Assembly: GCF_000220175.1 (NCBI RefSeq)
Contig: NZ_AFPU01000001.1
Span: forward strand, 1,151,512-1,215,511
DNA from: Nitrosarchaeum koreense MY1
GTDB lineage: Archaea > Thermoproteota > Nitrososphaeria > Nitrososphaerales > Nitrosopumilaceae
DNA: 64,000 nt
Reading direction: 5' to 3'
Shown here: positions 28,215 to 37,610 of the stretch, in pieces
Layout of the letters: each line of letters begins with the position of its first letter
How positions within the stretch are numbered: position 1 is the first letter of the stretch
The notes under the pieces: model-generated
What the model saw: only the letters and a program-made list of their open reading frames with translations
The model's database searches: none
Told to the model about the DNA's origin: nothing
Program-made: the position numbers and the translations under genes

Positions 28215-30731
28215 TTGAACTTGAAATTTTCATGTCCAAAATGCAAATCCAAATTAGAGATACAAAAAACATTCAACAAAAAAATTCACATTTCATGTAG
28301 TTGCGGAATAGAGGATTTACTTGAATTTTCAAAAAACATTGATGAGGTATTTTTAGAATTTCTTTCAAGATTTGATGAGGGGTTAGTTACAAAAAAAGGA
28401 ATTTCAGAAGGTCTAAAAAATGAGGGAATCATCAGGGACGAAAAAGAGATCAAGAAGATGATTGGAAAAAATAATCCAGACAAGACTACAGAAGATATTC
28501 TTTTTTCAAAAAGAGATTTCATTTCACAGTACAAGGTTCTGACTAATCCCGAGCCTAAAATGGGCAGTGACGTAGAAGATATGGGACTAGATGAATCAAT
28601 AAGCAACCACCTAAAAGAGATTGGAATTAATCAGTTTTACAAATTTCAAGAAGAGGCAATTCAAGAGGTTTCATTTGGGGAAAATGTAATCATTGAAGCA
28701 CCTACGGCATCTGGAAAGACAGAAGCATTTTTGATTCCAGTAATTCAAAAAATAAAAAAAGAATCAAACAATGTAAGAGGTGTTTTTGCAGTATTTGTTT
28801 ATCCTACAAAAGCTCTTTCAAGGGATCAATATCCAAAAATCTTAAAGTTTGCAGAAAAAATTGGAATCAAAGTAAAAGTTTTTGATGGAGACACGGAACA
28901 AATAGAGCGAAGAGAAATTCTAGAGAGTCCGCCACACATACTTGTTACAAATTTTGATGTAATACATTACCATCTTTGGCATCAAACAAGATTTTCATCT
29001 TTGCTTTCAACTATCAAAGTATTGGTGGTAGATGAGACACATGTGTACTCTGGAATTTTTGGCTCAAACGTCCATTACATAATTAAAAGACTGAAAAGAA
29101 TTTGTAGCAATAAAATACAATTCGTTGCGGCATCTGCAACTCTAGAAGATGCTAAAAATTTTTGCGAACAATTGTTTGGAGTGAAGATGAAAATAATTCA
29201 TGGTTCTGGCAAAAAAGGACAAACAGATTTTGTTATGTTATTTCCATCACTTAGAACTCAAAGGTCTCTAATGATTGATTTGACAAAGAAGATGACTGAA
29301 AAAAATCACAAAACAATGGTATTCAATAACTCACATCTTAATTCAGAACTCTTGGCAATTCAAGCAAAAAAACAAAAAATCAACATCAAAGTTCACAGGG
29401 CAGGCCTAATGGCAAATTATAGAAAATCAGTTGAACAAGAGTTCAAGAGTGATAAACTCCAGGCTATTTCATGCACACCTACGCTTGAACTTGGAATTGA
29501 TGTCGGAAACGTGGATTGTGTGATTTCTTCAACTATTCCAGTAAACAGACTGATTCAAAGAATTGGTAGAGCAGCACGAAAAGGACAGCGAGGATATGCA
29601 TTTTTAGCACTTGGAAATGATCCAATTTCACAATATTACAAGAATCATCCAGATGATTATTTTGAAGATGTTGAAAAAACATACATTGATCCAAAGAATC
29701 CATTTGTAGAAGAATTTCAAGTATTGGCAATGGCATGTGATAGACCAATTTCAAAACACGAATTAAAAGAACATGAAGGAATTATCAAACAACATATAGA
29801 AAATGAAAATTTAATAATTCACAACAACAGAATTATACCAAATTTTGACAAGATCTCTTCTTTGTTAAATGATTACAGCATAAGAGGAATTGGAAAATCA
29901 CTAGATATTTTCTTAAATGAAAAAAAGGTTGGAGATAGAGTACTTCCAATTGCTTTAGAAGAACTTCATAAAGATGCAATCTATTTTCTTGCGGGTATCA
30001 GATACAGAGTAAAAGAATGCGGATATCCTCAAAGAAATTTTGCAAAGCTAGAAAGAATTTCAAGAGATTATCCGTATTATACCAAAGCATTAACAGAAGA
30101 ATGGCCAACAATTGAAACGGTTTTTGAGACAAGAAAAGCATATGGAATAGAAGTTGCATTCTGCAAATTACACATTCAAAAGAAAGTTTATGGTTATGTC
30201 AACATAGAATTGGGACAAGAGATCACTCAAGGACAAAAAGTCTTACTAGATTCACCTTTAGAATATGATTTTATCACAAAAGGAATTGTGTTTCATGCTC
30301 CAAGACCTATAGACCAAATCAAAAAAGCTGAAGATGAAGAATACACTGAAGCAAGTGGATATCATGCAACAGAACATGTTGTAATTGAAGGCAGTAACAT
30401 GATAACTGGAGGAGTATCTCAAGATTTAGGAGGCATATCTTTGGGGACTTCAGGCTTGATTTTCATCTATGATGGAGCAATTGGTGGAAATGGTGCAAGT
30501 AAGGCATTATTTGATAGATTTGAAAAAGCACTTGAGCGAAGTATGTTCATTGTAAAAGAGTGTCCATGTCAAAGTGAGGCAGGTTGTCCACGCTGTACTT
30601 TCTCCTATAGATGTGGAAATAACAATGAATATCTTCACAAATATTCTGCATTAGAAATTCTTCAAAGAATCAACAAGGGTGAAGAAACTAAACTAGAAGA
30701 ACCAACAGAAGGAGACAAACCACTAGTCTAA
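28215..30731 (+). CDS. DEAD/DEAH-type helicase with C-terminal DUF1998 zinc module (Hrq1/YprA-like)
   Basis: An 838-residue SF2 helicase. An N-terminal zinc ribbon (FSCPKCKSKL and ISCSCG, about 5-36) is followed by RecA domain 1 with APTASGKTEAF (about 163-173), VVDETHVYSG (about 271-280, DETH box) and AASATLEDA. RecA domain 2 carries TPTLELGIDVGNVD and RIGRAARKGQRG. The C-terminal region ends in a four-Cys cluster, CPCQSEAGCPRC (about 783-794), typical of the DUF1998/MZB module of Hrq1-like repair helicases. Start TTG 28215. Probably genome maintenance; a defence role beside the methylase is only a possibility. Confidence 0.85.
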   Translation: MNLKFSCPKCKSKLEIQKTFNKKIHISCSCGIEDLLEFSKNIDEVFLEFLSRFDEGLVTKKGISEGLKNEGIIRDEKEIKKMIGKNNPDKTTEDILFSKRDFISQYKVLTNPEPKMGSDVEDMGLDESISNHLKEIGINQFYKFQEEAIQEVSFGENVIIEAPTASGKTEAFLIPVIQKIKKESNNVRGVFAVFVYPTKALSRDQYPKILKFAEKIGIKVKVFDGDTEQIERREILESPPHILVTNFDVIHYHLWHQTRFSSLLSTIKVLVVDETHVYSGIFGSNVHYIIKRLKRICSNKIQFVAASATLEDAKNFCEQLFGVKMKIIHGSGKKGQTDFVMLFPSLRTQRSLMIDLTKKMTEKNHKTMVFNNSHLNSELLAIQAKKQKINIKVHRAGLMANYRKSVEQEFKSDKLQAISCTPTLELGIDVGNVDCVISSTIPVNRLIQRIGRAARKGQRGYAFLALGNDPISQYYKNHPDDYFEDVEKTYIDPKNPFVEEFQVLAMACDRPISKHELKEHEGIIKQHIENENLIIHNNRIIPNFDKISSLLNDYSIRGIGKSLDIFLNEKKVGDRVLPIALEELHKDAIYFLAGIRYRVKECGYPQRNFAKLERISRDYPYYTKALTEEWPTIETVFETRKAYGIEVAFCKLHIQKKVYGYVNIELGQEITQGQKVLLDSPLEYDFITKGIVFHAPRPIDQIKKAEDEEYTEASGYHATEHVVIEGSNMITGGVSQDLGGISLGTSGLIFIYDGAIGGNGASKALFDRFEKALERSMFIVKECPCQSEAGCPRCTFSYRCGNNNEYLHKYSALEILQRINKGEETKLEEPTEGDKPLV

Positions 30732-30772
30732 AATCAAAATGGGATAAATAGAACAAAATTTCTATAAATTGT

Positions 30773-31603
30773 ATGGAAAAAGTAGCAATTGTAACTGGAG
30801 CAACATCGGGAATTGGATATGAAACTTGTCTGTCACTTGCAAGAGACGGATTTTACACATTTGCCACAGTTAGAGATGTAAAAAAAGCAGAAAAAATATT
30901 ACAAATTGCAAAAAAAGAAAATCTAAAGATAGAGATTATTGAACTAGATGTTGATGATGAAAAATCAATCAGTACTGCAATTCAAAAAATTCTTTCAAAA
31001 AAACAACAGATTGATGTTTTAGTAAATAATGCGGGATGGGGATTGTTTGGAAGTGTGGAAGATGTACCGCTAAAAAACTTCAGAGCGCAGTTTGAAACAA
31101 ATTTTTTTGGAATAATAAGTATAATTCAAAAAGTTGCACCAGTGATGAGAAAACAAAAATCAGGAGTAATTGTAAACATCAGCTCAGTTGCAGGAAGAAT
31201 TGGTTTTCCAGGATCGCCTGCATACATTAGCTCAAAATTTGCTCTAGAGGGATTATCTGAATCATTAAGATATGAGTTGGGACAATTTGGAGTCAAAGTA
31301 GTTATCATTGAACCAGGGGTGATTAAAACAAACTTTTTCTCATCTATGAAGATTGCAGAGCCTAAACCAGATTCACCATACAAAGAGATTACTGAAAAGG
31401 TGATCATGGGGGTAAAGATGATGGCAGAGCTTGGAACTCCCCCATCAGAAGTGGCTACAACAATATTGAAGGCAATTAAAGAAAAAGATCCAAAACCAAG
31501 ATACATCGTAGGTAATGATGCACAGATGTTTTTGGAAGCAAAAAGGGCAAAAACAGATACAGAATTTGAAAATTATCTTAAAAAAGAACTATTTCCAAGT
31601 TAA
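30773..31603 (+). CDS. Short-chain dehydrogenase/reductase
   Basis: A 276-residue SDR with the cofactor motif VTGATSGIGYETC (about 7-19), the NNAGWG motif (about 86-91), the catalytic Ser in VNISSVAG (about 135-142) and the catalytic YISSK (about 155-159). Its length and the EPGVIKTNFF block resemble classical SDRs acting on hydroxysteroids, retinol or acyl chains. The substrate is unknown. It follows the helicase gene after 41 nt and could be cotranscribed with it. Confidence 0.88.
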   Translation: MEKVAIVTGATSGIGYETCLSLARDGFYTFATVRDVKKAEKILQIAKKENLKIEIIELDVDDEKSISTAIQKILSKKQQIDVLVNNAGWGLFGSVEDVPLKNFRAQFETNFFGIISIIQKVAPVMRKQKSGVIVNISSVAGRIGFPGSPAYISSKFALEGLSESLRYELGQFGVKVVIIEPGVIKTNFFSSMKIAEPKPDSPYKEITEKVIMGVKMMAELGTPPSEVATTILKAIKEKDPKPRYIVGNDAQMFLEAKRAKTDTEFENYLKKELFPS

Positions 31604-31678
31604 AACCATATCTACGTTAAATTGATATACACATAGAATAGAGTTTTTGTCAAAGTCCGCAATTTTAACTGATGAAAA

Positions 31679-33346
31679 ATGAAATGGAAAACACTACAAC
31701 ATAACGGAATCTTGTTTCCTCCTGCCTATGAAGCGCATGGAATTAAGATAAAGATCAAAGGAGAGAATGTAGACCTTAATCTCAATCAAGAGGAGATGGC
31801 ATACCAGTGGGCAAAAAAGAAAGATACTCCTTATGCACAAGACAAAGTTTTTCAGAAAAATTTTACAGAAGATTTTGCTAAAACATTGCCAGCAAAATTC
31901 AAAAATATTTCATATCAAGACATTGACTTTTCTCATGCTTACAAGATAGTCGACAAAGAAAAAGATCTCAGAGAGATGATGACAAAAGAGGAAAAGAAAG
32001 CCCTAGCTCTTAAACGAAAAGAGTTACGAGAAAAACTTGTTCAAAAGTATGGCAAAGCAATCATGGATGGAAAAGAAGTCGATGTTGCTAATTACATGGC
32101 AGAACCTCCTGGAATTTTTATCGGTAGAGGGGATCATCCACTTAGAGGGAGATGGAAACCCAGAGTCACTGCAAAAGATGTAACGCTAAATCTCGGTAAA
32201 GAAGCCAAGGTTCCAGAAGGAAATTGGGGCAAAATTGTTCACGATAATGATTCCATGTGGCTAGCTGGATGGACAGACTATCTTACTGAAAAAAGAAAGT
32301 ACGTCTGGCTTGCAGATACAGCTGGATTAAAGCAAGACAGGGACAAAGCAAAATATGAAAAAGCTGTAAAGCTATCAAAAGAGATCGAGAAAATTAAGGA
32401 AAGAATTGTCAAAGACATGAAGAGCAAAGATCCAAAAATCAGCAGAATTGCAACTGTGTGTTATTTGATTTATAGGACTGCAATGAGAGTAGGCGACGAA
32501 AAAGATCCTGATGAGGCAGATACAGTTGGTGCAACCACATTAAGAAAAGAACACATCAACATTACAGAAAATACAATTGAATTTGATTTCTTGGGAAAAG
32601 ATAGTGTAAGATGGCAAGAAACAGTCAAAGCAGAAGGCAATGATAAGCAATTCCAAGAAAATCTAAAAAAACTAATTCAGAATAAAAAACCCAAAGATGA
32701 GATTTTTGAAGACATAACTTCAAGACATGTAAATGCATATTATTCTAGCATAGTAAGCGGGCTAACTGCCAAGGTTTTCAGAACCTATCTTGCTACTACA
32801 ATGGTAAAAAATTATCTAAAAGAGCATGACAACATCAAAGGAAAAACACCTAATGAAAAACTGTATCATGCAAAATTAGCAAATTTAGAAGCAGCTATAA
32901 TGTGTAATCATAAAAGAACCATCCCGAAAACCTATGAGGATGCACTTCAAAAGAAAAGAGATACGCTAAAAAATATAGCCAAAGAACAACCTTGGAAGAA
33001 AACCATGGATGCATTAAAGAAAGCAGAAGCCATGGAAGCTAAGACCGATGCTCAAAAAAAGAATAAGGCAAAAAAAATTAAAACACTAAATGAACAAATA
33101 AAAAAACAGAAAGAAAAACACAGTGAACGAGCAGAAAAGCTACAATTACAAATTGACTTGTCAGAGAAAACTAAAGATTACAATCTCGGGACATCATTAA
33201 GAAACTACATAGATCCACGTATCTTCAAAGCTTGGACCAATGAAGTAGGCGTAGAATGGGAGAAATTATACACTGCAGCATTGCAAAAAAAATTCCTTTG
33301 GGTACAAAATGAAAAAGTATTGTGGTCTGAATTAGCTAAAAATTAA
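31679..33346 (+). CDS. top1: DNA topoisomerase IB, eukaryote-like
   Basis: A 555-residue type IB topoisomerase that relaxes supercoils through a 3'-phosphotyrosine link. The N-terminal core shows WKTLQHNGILFPPAYEAHG and the PPGIFIGRGDHPLRG and RGRWKPR blocks (about 142-161). The catalytic part has RTAMRVGDEKDPDEADTVGATTL (about 263-285) and HKRTIPK (about 413-419). The nucleophile Tyr is in LGTSLRNYIDPRI (about 501-513). A lysine-rich coiled linker (about 430-490) precedes it. This enzyme in archaea is a recognised marker of Thaumarchaeota. Confidence 0.95.
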   Translation: MKWKTLQHNGILFPPAYEAHGIKIKIKGENVDLNLNQEEMAYQWAKKKDTPYAQDKVFQKNFTEDFAKTLPAKFKNISYQDIDFSHAYKIVDKEKDLREMMTKEEKKALALKRKELREKLVQKYGKAIMDGKEVDVANYMAEPPGIFIGRGDHPLRGRWKPRVTAKDVTLNLGKEAKVPEGNWGKIVHDNDSMWLAGWTDYLTEKRKYVWLADTAGLKQDRDKAKYEKAVKLSKEIEKIKERIVKDMKSKDPKISRIATVCYLIYRTAMRVGDEKDPDEADTVGATTLRKEHINITENTIEFDFLGKDSVRWQETVKAEGNDKQFQENLKKLIQNKKPKDEIFEDITSRHVNAYYSSIVSGLTAKVFRTYLATTMVKNYLKEHDNIKGKTPNEKLYHAKLANLEAAIMCNHKRTIPKTYEDALQKKRDTLKNIAKEQPWKKTMDALKKAEAMEAKTDAQKKNKAKKIKTLNEQIKKQKEKHSERAEKLQLQIDLSEKTKDYNLGTSLRNYIDPRIFKAWTNEVGVEWEKLYTAALQKKFLWVQNEKVLWSELAKN

Positions 33347-33427
33347 GAATTGGTTTAAAAATCATCAGTAGTCATTTGGTGTGATATACGTAGCATTTAA
33401 TTTCTCAAATTATCTGAAATACTTTAT

Positions 33428-33542
33428 GCCGGGGTAGCTCAGCCTGGTTAGAGTGCCAGTTGATTGGTAAACTCTACCGGTTCTTCCAAAAAAGGCAATA
33501 CTCATAATCTGGAGGTCGTGGGTTCGAAACCCATCCCCGGCA
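33428..33542 (+). tRNA. tRNA-Met (anticodon CAU) with a 40-nt intron
   Basis: Acceptor strands GCCGGGG and CCCCGGC, D arm GCTC/GAGT, variable AGGTC and T arm GTGGG-TTCGAAA-CCCAT fold normally. The anticodon arm is interrupted: the 5' strand CCAG (33456-33459) is followed by about 40 extra nucleotides, and the arm resumes at A33500 with loop CTCATAA and strand TCTGG. The mature anticodon is CAU (33503-33505). The intron lies at 30/31 or shifted by 1-2 nt, not at the canonical 37/38. G1-C72 argues for an elongator rather than an initiator; tRNA-Ile2 (CAU with modified C34) is the alternative. CCA is not encoded. Confidence 0.87.
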
Positions 33543-33551
33543 TACACAATT
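33532..33551 (+). other. Attachment site attL at the tRNA 3' end
   Basis: The last 11 nt of the tRNA plus 9 nt beyond it (CATCCCCGGCA-T-ACACAATT) recur at 49128-49147 with a single change (T to C). A tyrosine integrase gene begins 35 nt downstream. A tRNA 3' end duplicated at a distance next to an integrase is the usual signature of site-specific integration, with the tRNA kept intact. Confidence 0.85.
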
Positions 33552-33585
33552 GTGTTTAATACCCTGACAATCACTCTGATGGTTT

Positions 33586-34704
33586 ATGCCTAAATTACAG
33601 CCAGAAAAGCCTACATCTGACATCTACTCGTACGATATACAGATTCAGGGAATCTTTAGACGAATAGAAAATGACCTTCCAAAAAATACAGTGGAGTTAA
33701 TTCACAAATACGACAGGGTAATGATTAACACCTCAAAGGCAAAGGGGACAAGACGAAAGCATCTGCAAACACTTTACATCTTATCAAAATTAGTTGAAAA
33801 GGAATGGAGTCAAGTAACTAAAGACGATATTGATATTTTGGTTTCAAAAATAATGGAACAGTTTGCGGAATCCAATGGACAGGAATCAAACTATTCCTAT
33901 GATCACAAAAAAGTTCTAAAGATATTTTTCAGATGGTTCAAGCTTGGCTCAAGGGAATTAAATGATGTGGGGGATCCTGAAGAGACAAAGAAAGTAAAAC
34001 TTGGAAAAATAAGAGATAAGATAGTTAGAGAAGATCTGATTACAGATGAAGATAGAGAAAAATTATTACTGGGTTGTTCGGGTAGTCTCAGAGACAGAGC
34101 ATTGATTGATGTTCAATGTGAAGCGGGGACAAGACCTGGAGAATTGCTGACTCTAAAAATTAAACATGTAAAATTTGATGAATATGGTGCAATTATTCAT
34201 GTCGATGGTAAGACAGGAGCTAGACCAGTTAGACTAATTCGCTCCACACCAAACCTTTCCTTATGGATGGATTCTCATCCACTAAAAGAAAGTCCTAATG
34301 CACCATTATGGATTAACATGTCAAAAAGAGATTTTGGAAAACAACTCAGTGCAGCTAGTGCAAGACAAATTGTAAAGAAAGTTTGCGAAAAGACAAAGAT
34401 CTCAAAGCGAATCTATTTGAATCTATTTCGCCATTCTGAGGCAACAAATTCAGCTAGATTTCTTACAGAAGCACAACTAAAGAAACGTCATGGGTGGTCT
34501 TCTGTATCACGAATGCCTGCTAGATACGTTCACTTGGTTGACGCAGATGTGGATGAAGCAATTTTGAGACATAATGGGATTGTCACTAAAGACAAAGAAA
34601 TTACAAACATGCCTAAAATATGCCATATTTGCAAAAGATCGTGCAGGATTGACTGCAAAATACGAGTCAACCAAAAGACATCACATATCGCTTCATACGT
34701 TTAG
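33586..34704 (+). CDS. Tyrosine recombinase/integrase
   Basis: A 372-residue integrase. Residues about 35-125 are an N-terminal SAM-like core-binding domain. The catalytic part has the first Arg in CEAGTRPGELLTLK (about 182-195), the box II LFRHSEAT (about 280-287, where the usual first His of HxxR is Asn), a later KKRHGW and the nucleophile in ARYVHL (Tyr at about 311). A KICHICK zinc-finger-like start follows at about 345. The last 25 residues read through, in the wrong frame, a remnant of another integrase, so the natural C-terminus is probably lost. It starts 43 nt after the tRNA. Confidence 0.88.
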   Translation: MPKLQPEKPTSDIYSYDIQIQGIFRRIENDLPKNTVELIHKYDRVMINTSKAKGTRRKHLQTLYILSKLVEKEWSQVTKDDIDILVSKIMEQFAESNGQESNYSYDHKKVLKIFFRWFKLGSRELNDVGDPEETKKVKLGKIRDKIVREDLITDEDREKLLLGCSGSLRDRALIDVQCEAGTRPGELLTLKIKHVKFDEYGAIIHVDGKTGARPVRLIRSTPNLSLWMDSHPLKESPNAPLWINMSKRDFGKQLSAASARQIVKKVCEKTKISKRIYLNLFRHSEATNSARFLTEAQLKKRHGWSSVSRMPARYVHLVDADVDEAILRHNGIVTKDKEITNMPKICHICKRSCRIDCKIRVNQKTSHIASYV

Positions 34705-34864
34705 ATCCTATTTTTTTATTCGAGCTAGAAGAGTCCATGATACAGATGTAGCTCATGCTATGGTAGGTCATACTACCTATCTGGACATGTATGACAGGAA
34801 AGAAGATTCTGAAAAATTAGAGTTGTTCCTGAAAGTTGAGCCCAGTCTTAGAATTCTCAATTAA
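34634..34864 (+). pseudogene. Remnant of a second tyrosine recombinase (C-terminal catalytic part)
   Basis: In the +2 frame relative to the intact integrase, about 76 codons read as the C-terminal end of another integrase: AGLTAKYESTKRHHISLHTFRSYFF contains box II HTFR, and VAHAMVGHTTYLDMYDR contains the GH and the catalytic Tyr. No start or first Arg belongs to it. It overlaps the last 70 nt of the integrase ORF. The simplest reading is a deletion or recombination between two related integrase genes placed in tandem, leaving one head and one tail. Confidence 0.75.
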
Positions 34865-34874
34865 ATGGAACAGA

Positions 34875-34905
34875 GGGGGTGTCTAACCTATTTGACACAA
34901 CTCAT
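34875..34905 (+). repeat. 31-bp repeat, copy a (degenerate)
   Basis: Matches copies b, c and d at most positions around a GTCTAACC-TTGACA core and ends in ACTCAT. It lies 11 nt downstream of the integrase remnant, so it marks the left side of the cargo. Its orientation is inverted relative to copy b. Confidence 0.6.
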
Positions 34906-34961
34906 TGGCAGTATGTTTTGAAGTGAGAGTTTCAAACTAAAAGAATGATGCCGCAGTAGGG

Positions 34962-35026
34962 TTCAACTCCACAGTGACTCACATACCATTATGGGAAATA
35001 AAATGGACGCAGATAGGTGTGAAAAT
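34962..35026 (+). repeat. 65-bp direct repeat, copy 1
   Basis: The last 42 nt are identical to 37974-38015 and the preceding 23 nt differ at about six positions. It contains GGACGCAGATAGG. It reads open in one frame (ending ...PLWEIKWTQIGVKI) in both copies, so it may be a scrap of a former coding region. The two copies flank the antiporter genes. Confidence 0.85.
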
Positions 35027-35063
35027 CAAAATATAATTTTTATTTCTAAATATGTGAAACTCA

Positions 35064-36323
35064 TTAGCTTGATGTTTTGTCTACAGATTCATCTTTTCCA
35101 AATCTTTCAGAAAACTTCCATCCATATTTAATAATATATGGTGATAGAAATGTGGTAATTATCGTCATAGTTCCTACAAGCGGTAGGAGCATTGAGCTAG
35201 TTACAGATACATCTGCACCACCTTTTGCAGCAACTAACGCTAATTCGCCTCCTGATGAAGACAAACCAATTCCCGAACGAAAAGATATTTTTTTATTAAA
35301 TCCTAACAATTTAGCAGAAATCCAAACGGTGAAAAACTTAGAAGAGATAGACACTAGAATAAGCGCAATAGCTGGAAGAATAAACAAAGGTAGCTGTTTA
35401 ACATCCATGAGTGCTCCCACCGATATGAAAAATAAAGCTGCAAACATATCTCTGATTGGTATAGCCATTGCTTTTGTAGGAATTCCTATTTTAGTTCCAG
35501 CTACAAGAACACCTGCAAAAAAAGCACCAGTAGCAACGGATATTCCAAGTTTAAAGGCAATCACTGATAATCCAAATGCAAGACCAAGCATTGCTACAAG
35601 TATGAATTCATTATGTCCAGTTTTTTTTACAATTCTTGTATAATATGGAACAGTTCTAGTTCCTACCACTATTGCTCCAATTATGAATGCAAGAACAAAT
35701 CCAATTGCCACACCAACTTCAGTGTAAGATAACTGTTCGGTAGCTACAACTGATTGTATAACAGCTAACATTGAAATTATAATTATATCTTCAATTATCG
35801 AAACACCAACAATAAGATTAAATGATTTATCATCAACTAAACCCATTTCTTCTAAAACGCGCATCACAATTACAGTGCTTGTTACAGAGATGGCAAGGGC
35901 TACAAACATACTATCAAATGAAGAAAAGCCCATAGCCTGAGCAGCGAAATAACCTAACGCAAAAGTTCCTAAAGCTTCCGCAGATGCGATAATTGTTGCC
36001 TTTTTTCCAATGTTTTTCAGTTTTTCTATAGGAAATCCCATTCCAATTACAAATAGCAATACAATAATTCCAATTTCTGCAAAAACATTGAGGATCTCCA
36101 GATTTGTAATTAAGCTAAAAGGAGGGGTGTATGGACCAATTATCATTCCTGCAGCGATATATGCAATTACCATTGGTTGTTTTAGCTTAAATGAAATGAG
36201 TGCCATGACAGATGCAATTATCATTATGACTGCAAAATCTTGAACTATTAATTCCGAATGAGTGGGTTCTGCAAGAATCTTATTTGATATTGGTCCAAGG
36301 ATGGAAACAATGTCAAATTCCAC
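35064..36323 (-). CDS. CPA2-family cation/proton antiporter (KefB/NapA type)
   Basis: A 419-residue membrane protein with about 12 helices, starting at residue 27. The N-terminal half has the KQPMVIAYIAAGMIIGP helix typical of KefB/NapA antiporters. The core has SVTSTVIVMRVLEEMGLVDD and IVGVSIIEDIIIISML (about 172-187), where ED replaces the ND or DD ion-binding pair of relatives, and FFAGVLVAGT follows. No C-terminal TrkA-N domain is present. It exchanges Na+ or K+ for H+. A second, related antiporter gene lies upstream with a 120-nt gap. Confidence 0.87.
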   Translation of the reverse strand: MEFDIVSILGPISNKILAEPTHSELIVQDFAVIMIIASVMALISFKLKQPMVIAYIAAGMIIGPYTPPFSLITNLEILNVFAEIGIIVLLFVIGMGFPIEKLKNIGKKATIIASAEALGTFALGYFAAQAMGFSSFDSMFVALAISVTSTVIVMRVLEEMGLVDDKSFNLIVGVSIIEDIIIISMLAVIQSVVATEQLSYTEVGVAIGFVLAFIIGAIVVGTRTVPYYTRIVKKTGHNEFILVAMLGLAFGLSVIAFKLGISVATGAFFAGVLVAGTKIGIPTKAMAIPIRDMFAALFFISVGALMDVKQLPLFILPAIALILVSISSKFFTVWISAKLLGFNKKISFRSGIGLSSSGGELALVAAKGGADVSVTSSMLLPLVGTMTIITTFLSPYIIKYGWKFSERFGKDESVDKTSS

Positions 36324-36443
36324 ATAACTTTCTTAATTTTATGTTAAATAAACTAAATCATTTATCGAATATAATATCTAAAATCAACACAATGAGTAAT
36401 TGAATATGTTAATCGTACATTTTAGTATCTTTTAAAATTTTTA

Positions 36444-37610
36444 TCATTCGTATAGTTCTACTGTCTTTATTCCTTTTTTTGCCATCAATACACCAAGGAA
36501 TGTAGTTAATACAACTACCATGCCAACTATCGGAAAGAGGTTATCACTCACTACTCCTAGATCCATTCCTGTTTTCAACACAATAAATGAAAACTCCCCT
36601 AATGACGCCATGCTTAGACCTATGGCAAGTGCATATTGTTTGCCACTGCCAAAAAGTTTTACTCCCATATACACACCAAGAATTTTTCCAAATATTGTCA
36701 ATATTGTAATCACAATAATTGGAATCCAAAATGTCCCTATTGCAGATAAATTCATCAAAGCGCCAATCGTTACAAAAAATATTGCAACAAATACTTCTCT
36801 GATCGGAGTAATCAGAGTAGATACATCATCAGAAAATTTAGAACCTGCAATCATAACACCTGCCAAAAATGCTCCCGTGGCAGCTGAAAATCCAAGTTCA
36901 TGAGTCAGAAAAGACAAGCCAAATGCTAGTCCTAATGCAAAGGTCATAGTTATCTCAAATCTTTCTAGTTTTGCAATAAGACCAAACAATTTTGGAACTA
37001 ACAAAATTCCAAGACCTAGTGTAACTGCAAAAAATATGCCAATTTTTGCAATTGTCCATATTACGACTGAATATTCAAAAGAACCAGTAACTACTCCAGA
37101 ATGTAATGTACTTATCAAGATTATAGCGATAATGTCTTCAATTATCAAAACCCCAGTCAATAACATTCCAGAAGTAGTTTCAATACTTCCCCTATCTTCC
37201 AACACCTTGATTATTACAGCCGTAGAACTGATTGATAGAGCAGCAGCTAAGAACATTGAATCATAAAAGGACCATCCAAACAACTGCCCTATTACAAATC
37301 CGATTCCAAGCATTACCATTACCTCGATTACTGCAATTGTAACTCCAACTTTTCCAACATTACGTAATTTAGATAAGGGGAATGTCAATCCAACACCAAA
37401 CAATAACAAAACGATTGCAATATCTGAAAAATTATTTAACATGTCAATATTTTTGATAAGACTGAACGGACCAAACGGACCAATCAGTATACCTGCGGCA
37501 AGAAAGCCAAGAATCAACGGCTGCCGTAAAACATATGCCAGTGTTCCTACACCTGCACATGCTATTAACAAAAATGCCAGATCCCCCAGTAGTTCAATCC
37601 CTAAATTCAT
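36444..37610 (-). CDS. CPA2-family cation/proton antiporter, second copy
   Basis: A 388-residue paralogue of the protein at 35064 with the same landmarks in order: RQPLILGFLAAGILIGPFGP, SISSTAVIIKVLEDRGSIE, LTGVLIIEDIIAIIL (again an ED pair) and FLAGVMIAGSKF, plus an SLGEFSFIVLKTGMDLG segment near the C-terminus. It lacks a regulatory domain. The two antiporters are similar but not near-identical, so they are an old duplication or separate acquisitions. Together with the permease at 47034 they give the element three potential ion transporters. Confidence 0.87.
   Translation of the reverse strand: MNLGIELLGDLAFLLIACAGVGTLAYVLRQPLILGFLAAGILIGPFGPFSLIKNIDMLNNFSDIAIVLLLFGVGLTFPLSKLRNVGKVGVTIAVIEVMVMLGIGFVIGQLFGWSFYDSMFLAAALSISSTAVIIKVLEDRGSIETTSGMLLTGVLIIEDIIAIILISTLHSGVVTGSFEYSVVIWTIAKIGIFFAVTLGLGILLVPKLFGLIAKLERFEITMTFALGLAFGLSFLTHELGFSAATGAFLAGVMIAGSKFSDDVSTLITPIREVFVAIFFVTIGALMNLSAIGTFWIPIIVITILTIFGKILGVYMGVKLFGSGKQYALAIGLSMASLGEFSFIVLKTGMDLGVVSDNLFPIVGMVVVLTTFLGVLMAKKGIKTVELYE

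Noticed and set aside
27341-30731. Complete DISARM defence system
   Set aside because: No separate DUF1998 gene, phospholipase D or SNF2 gene is present; only a methylase and one helicase are seen.
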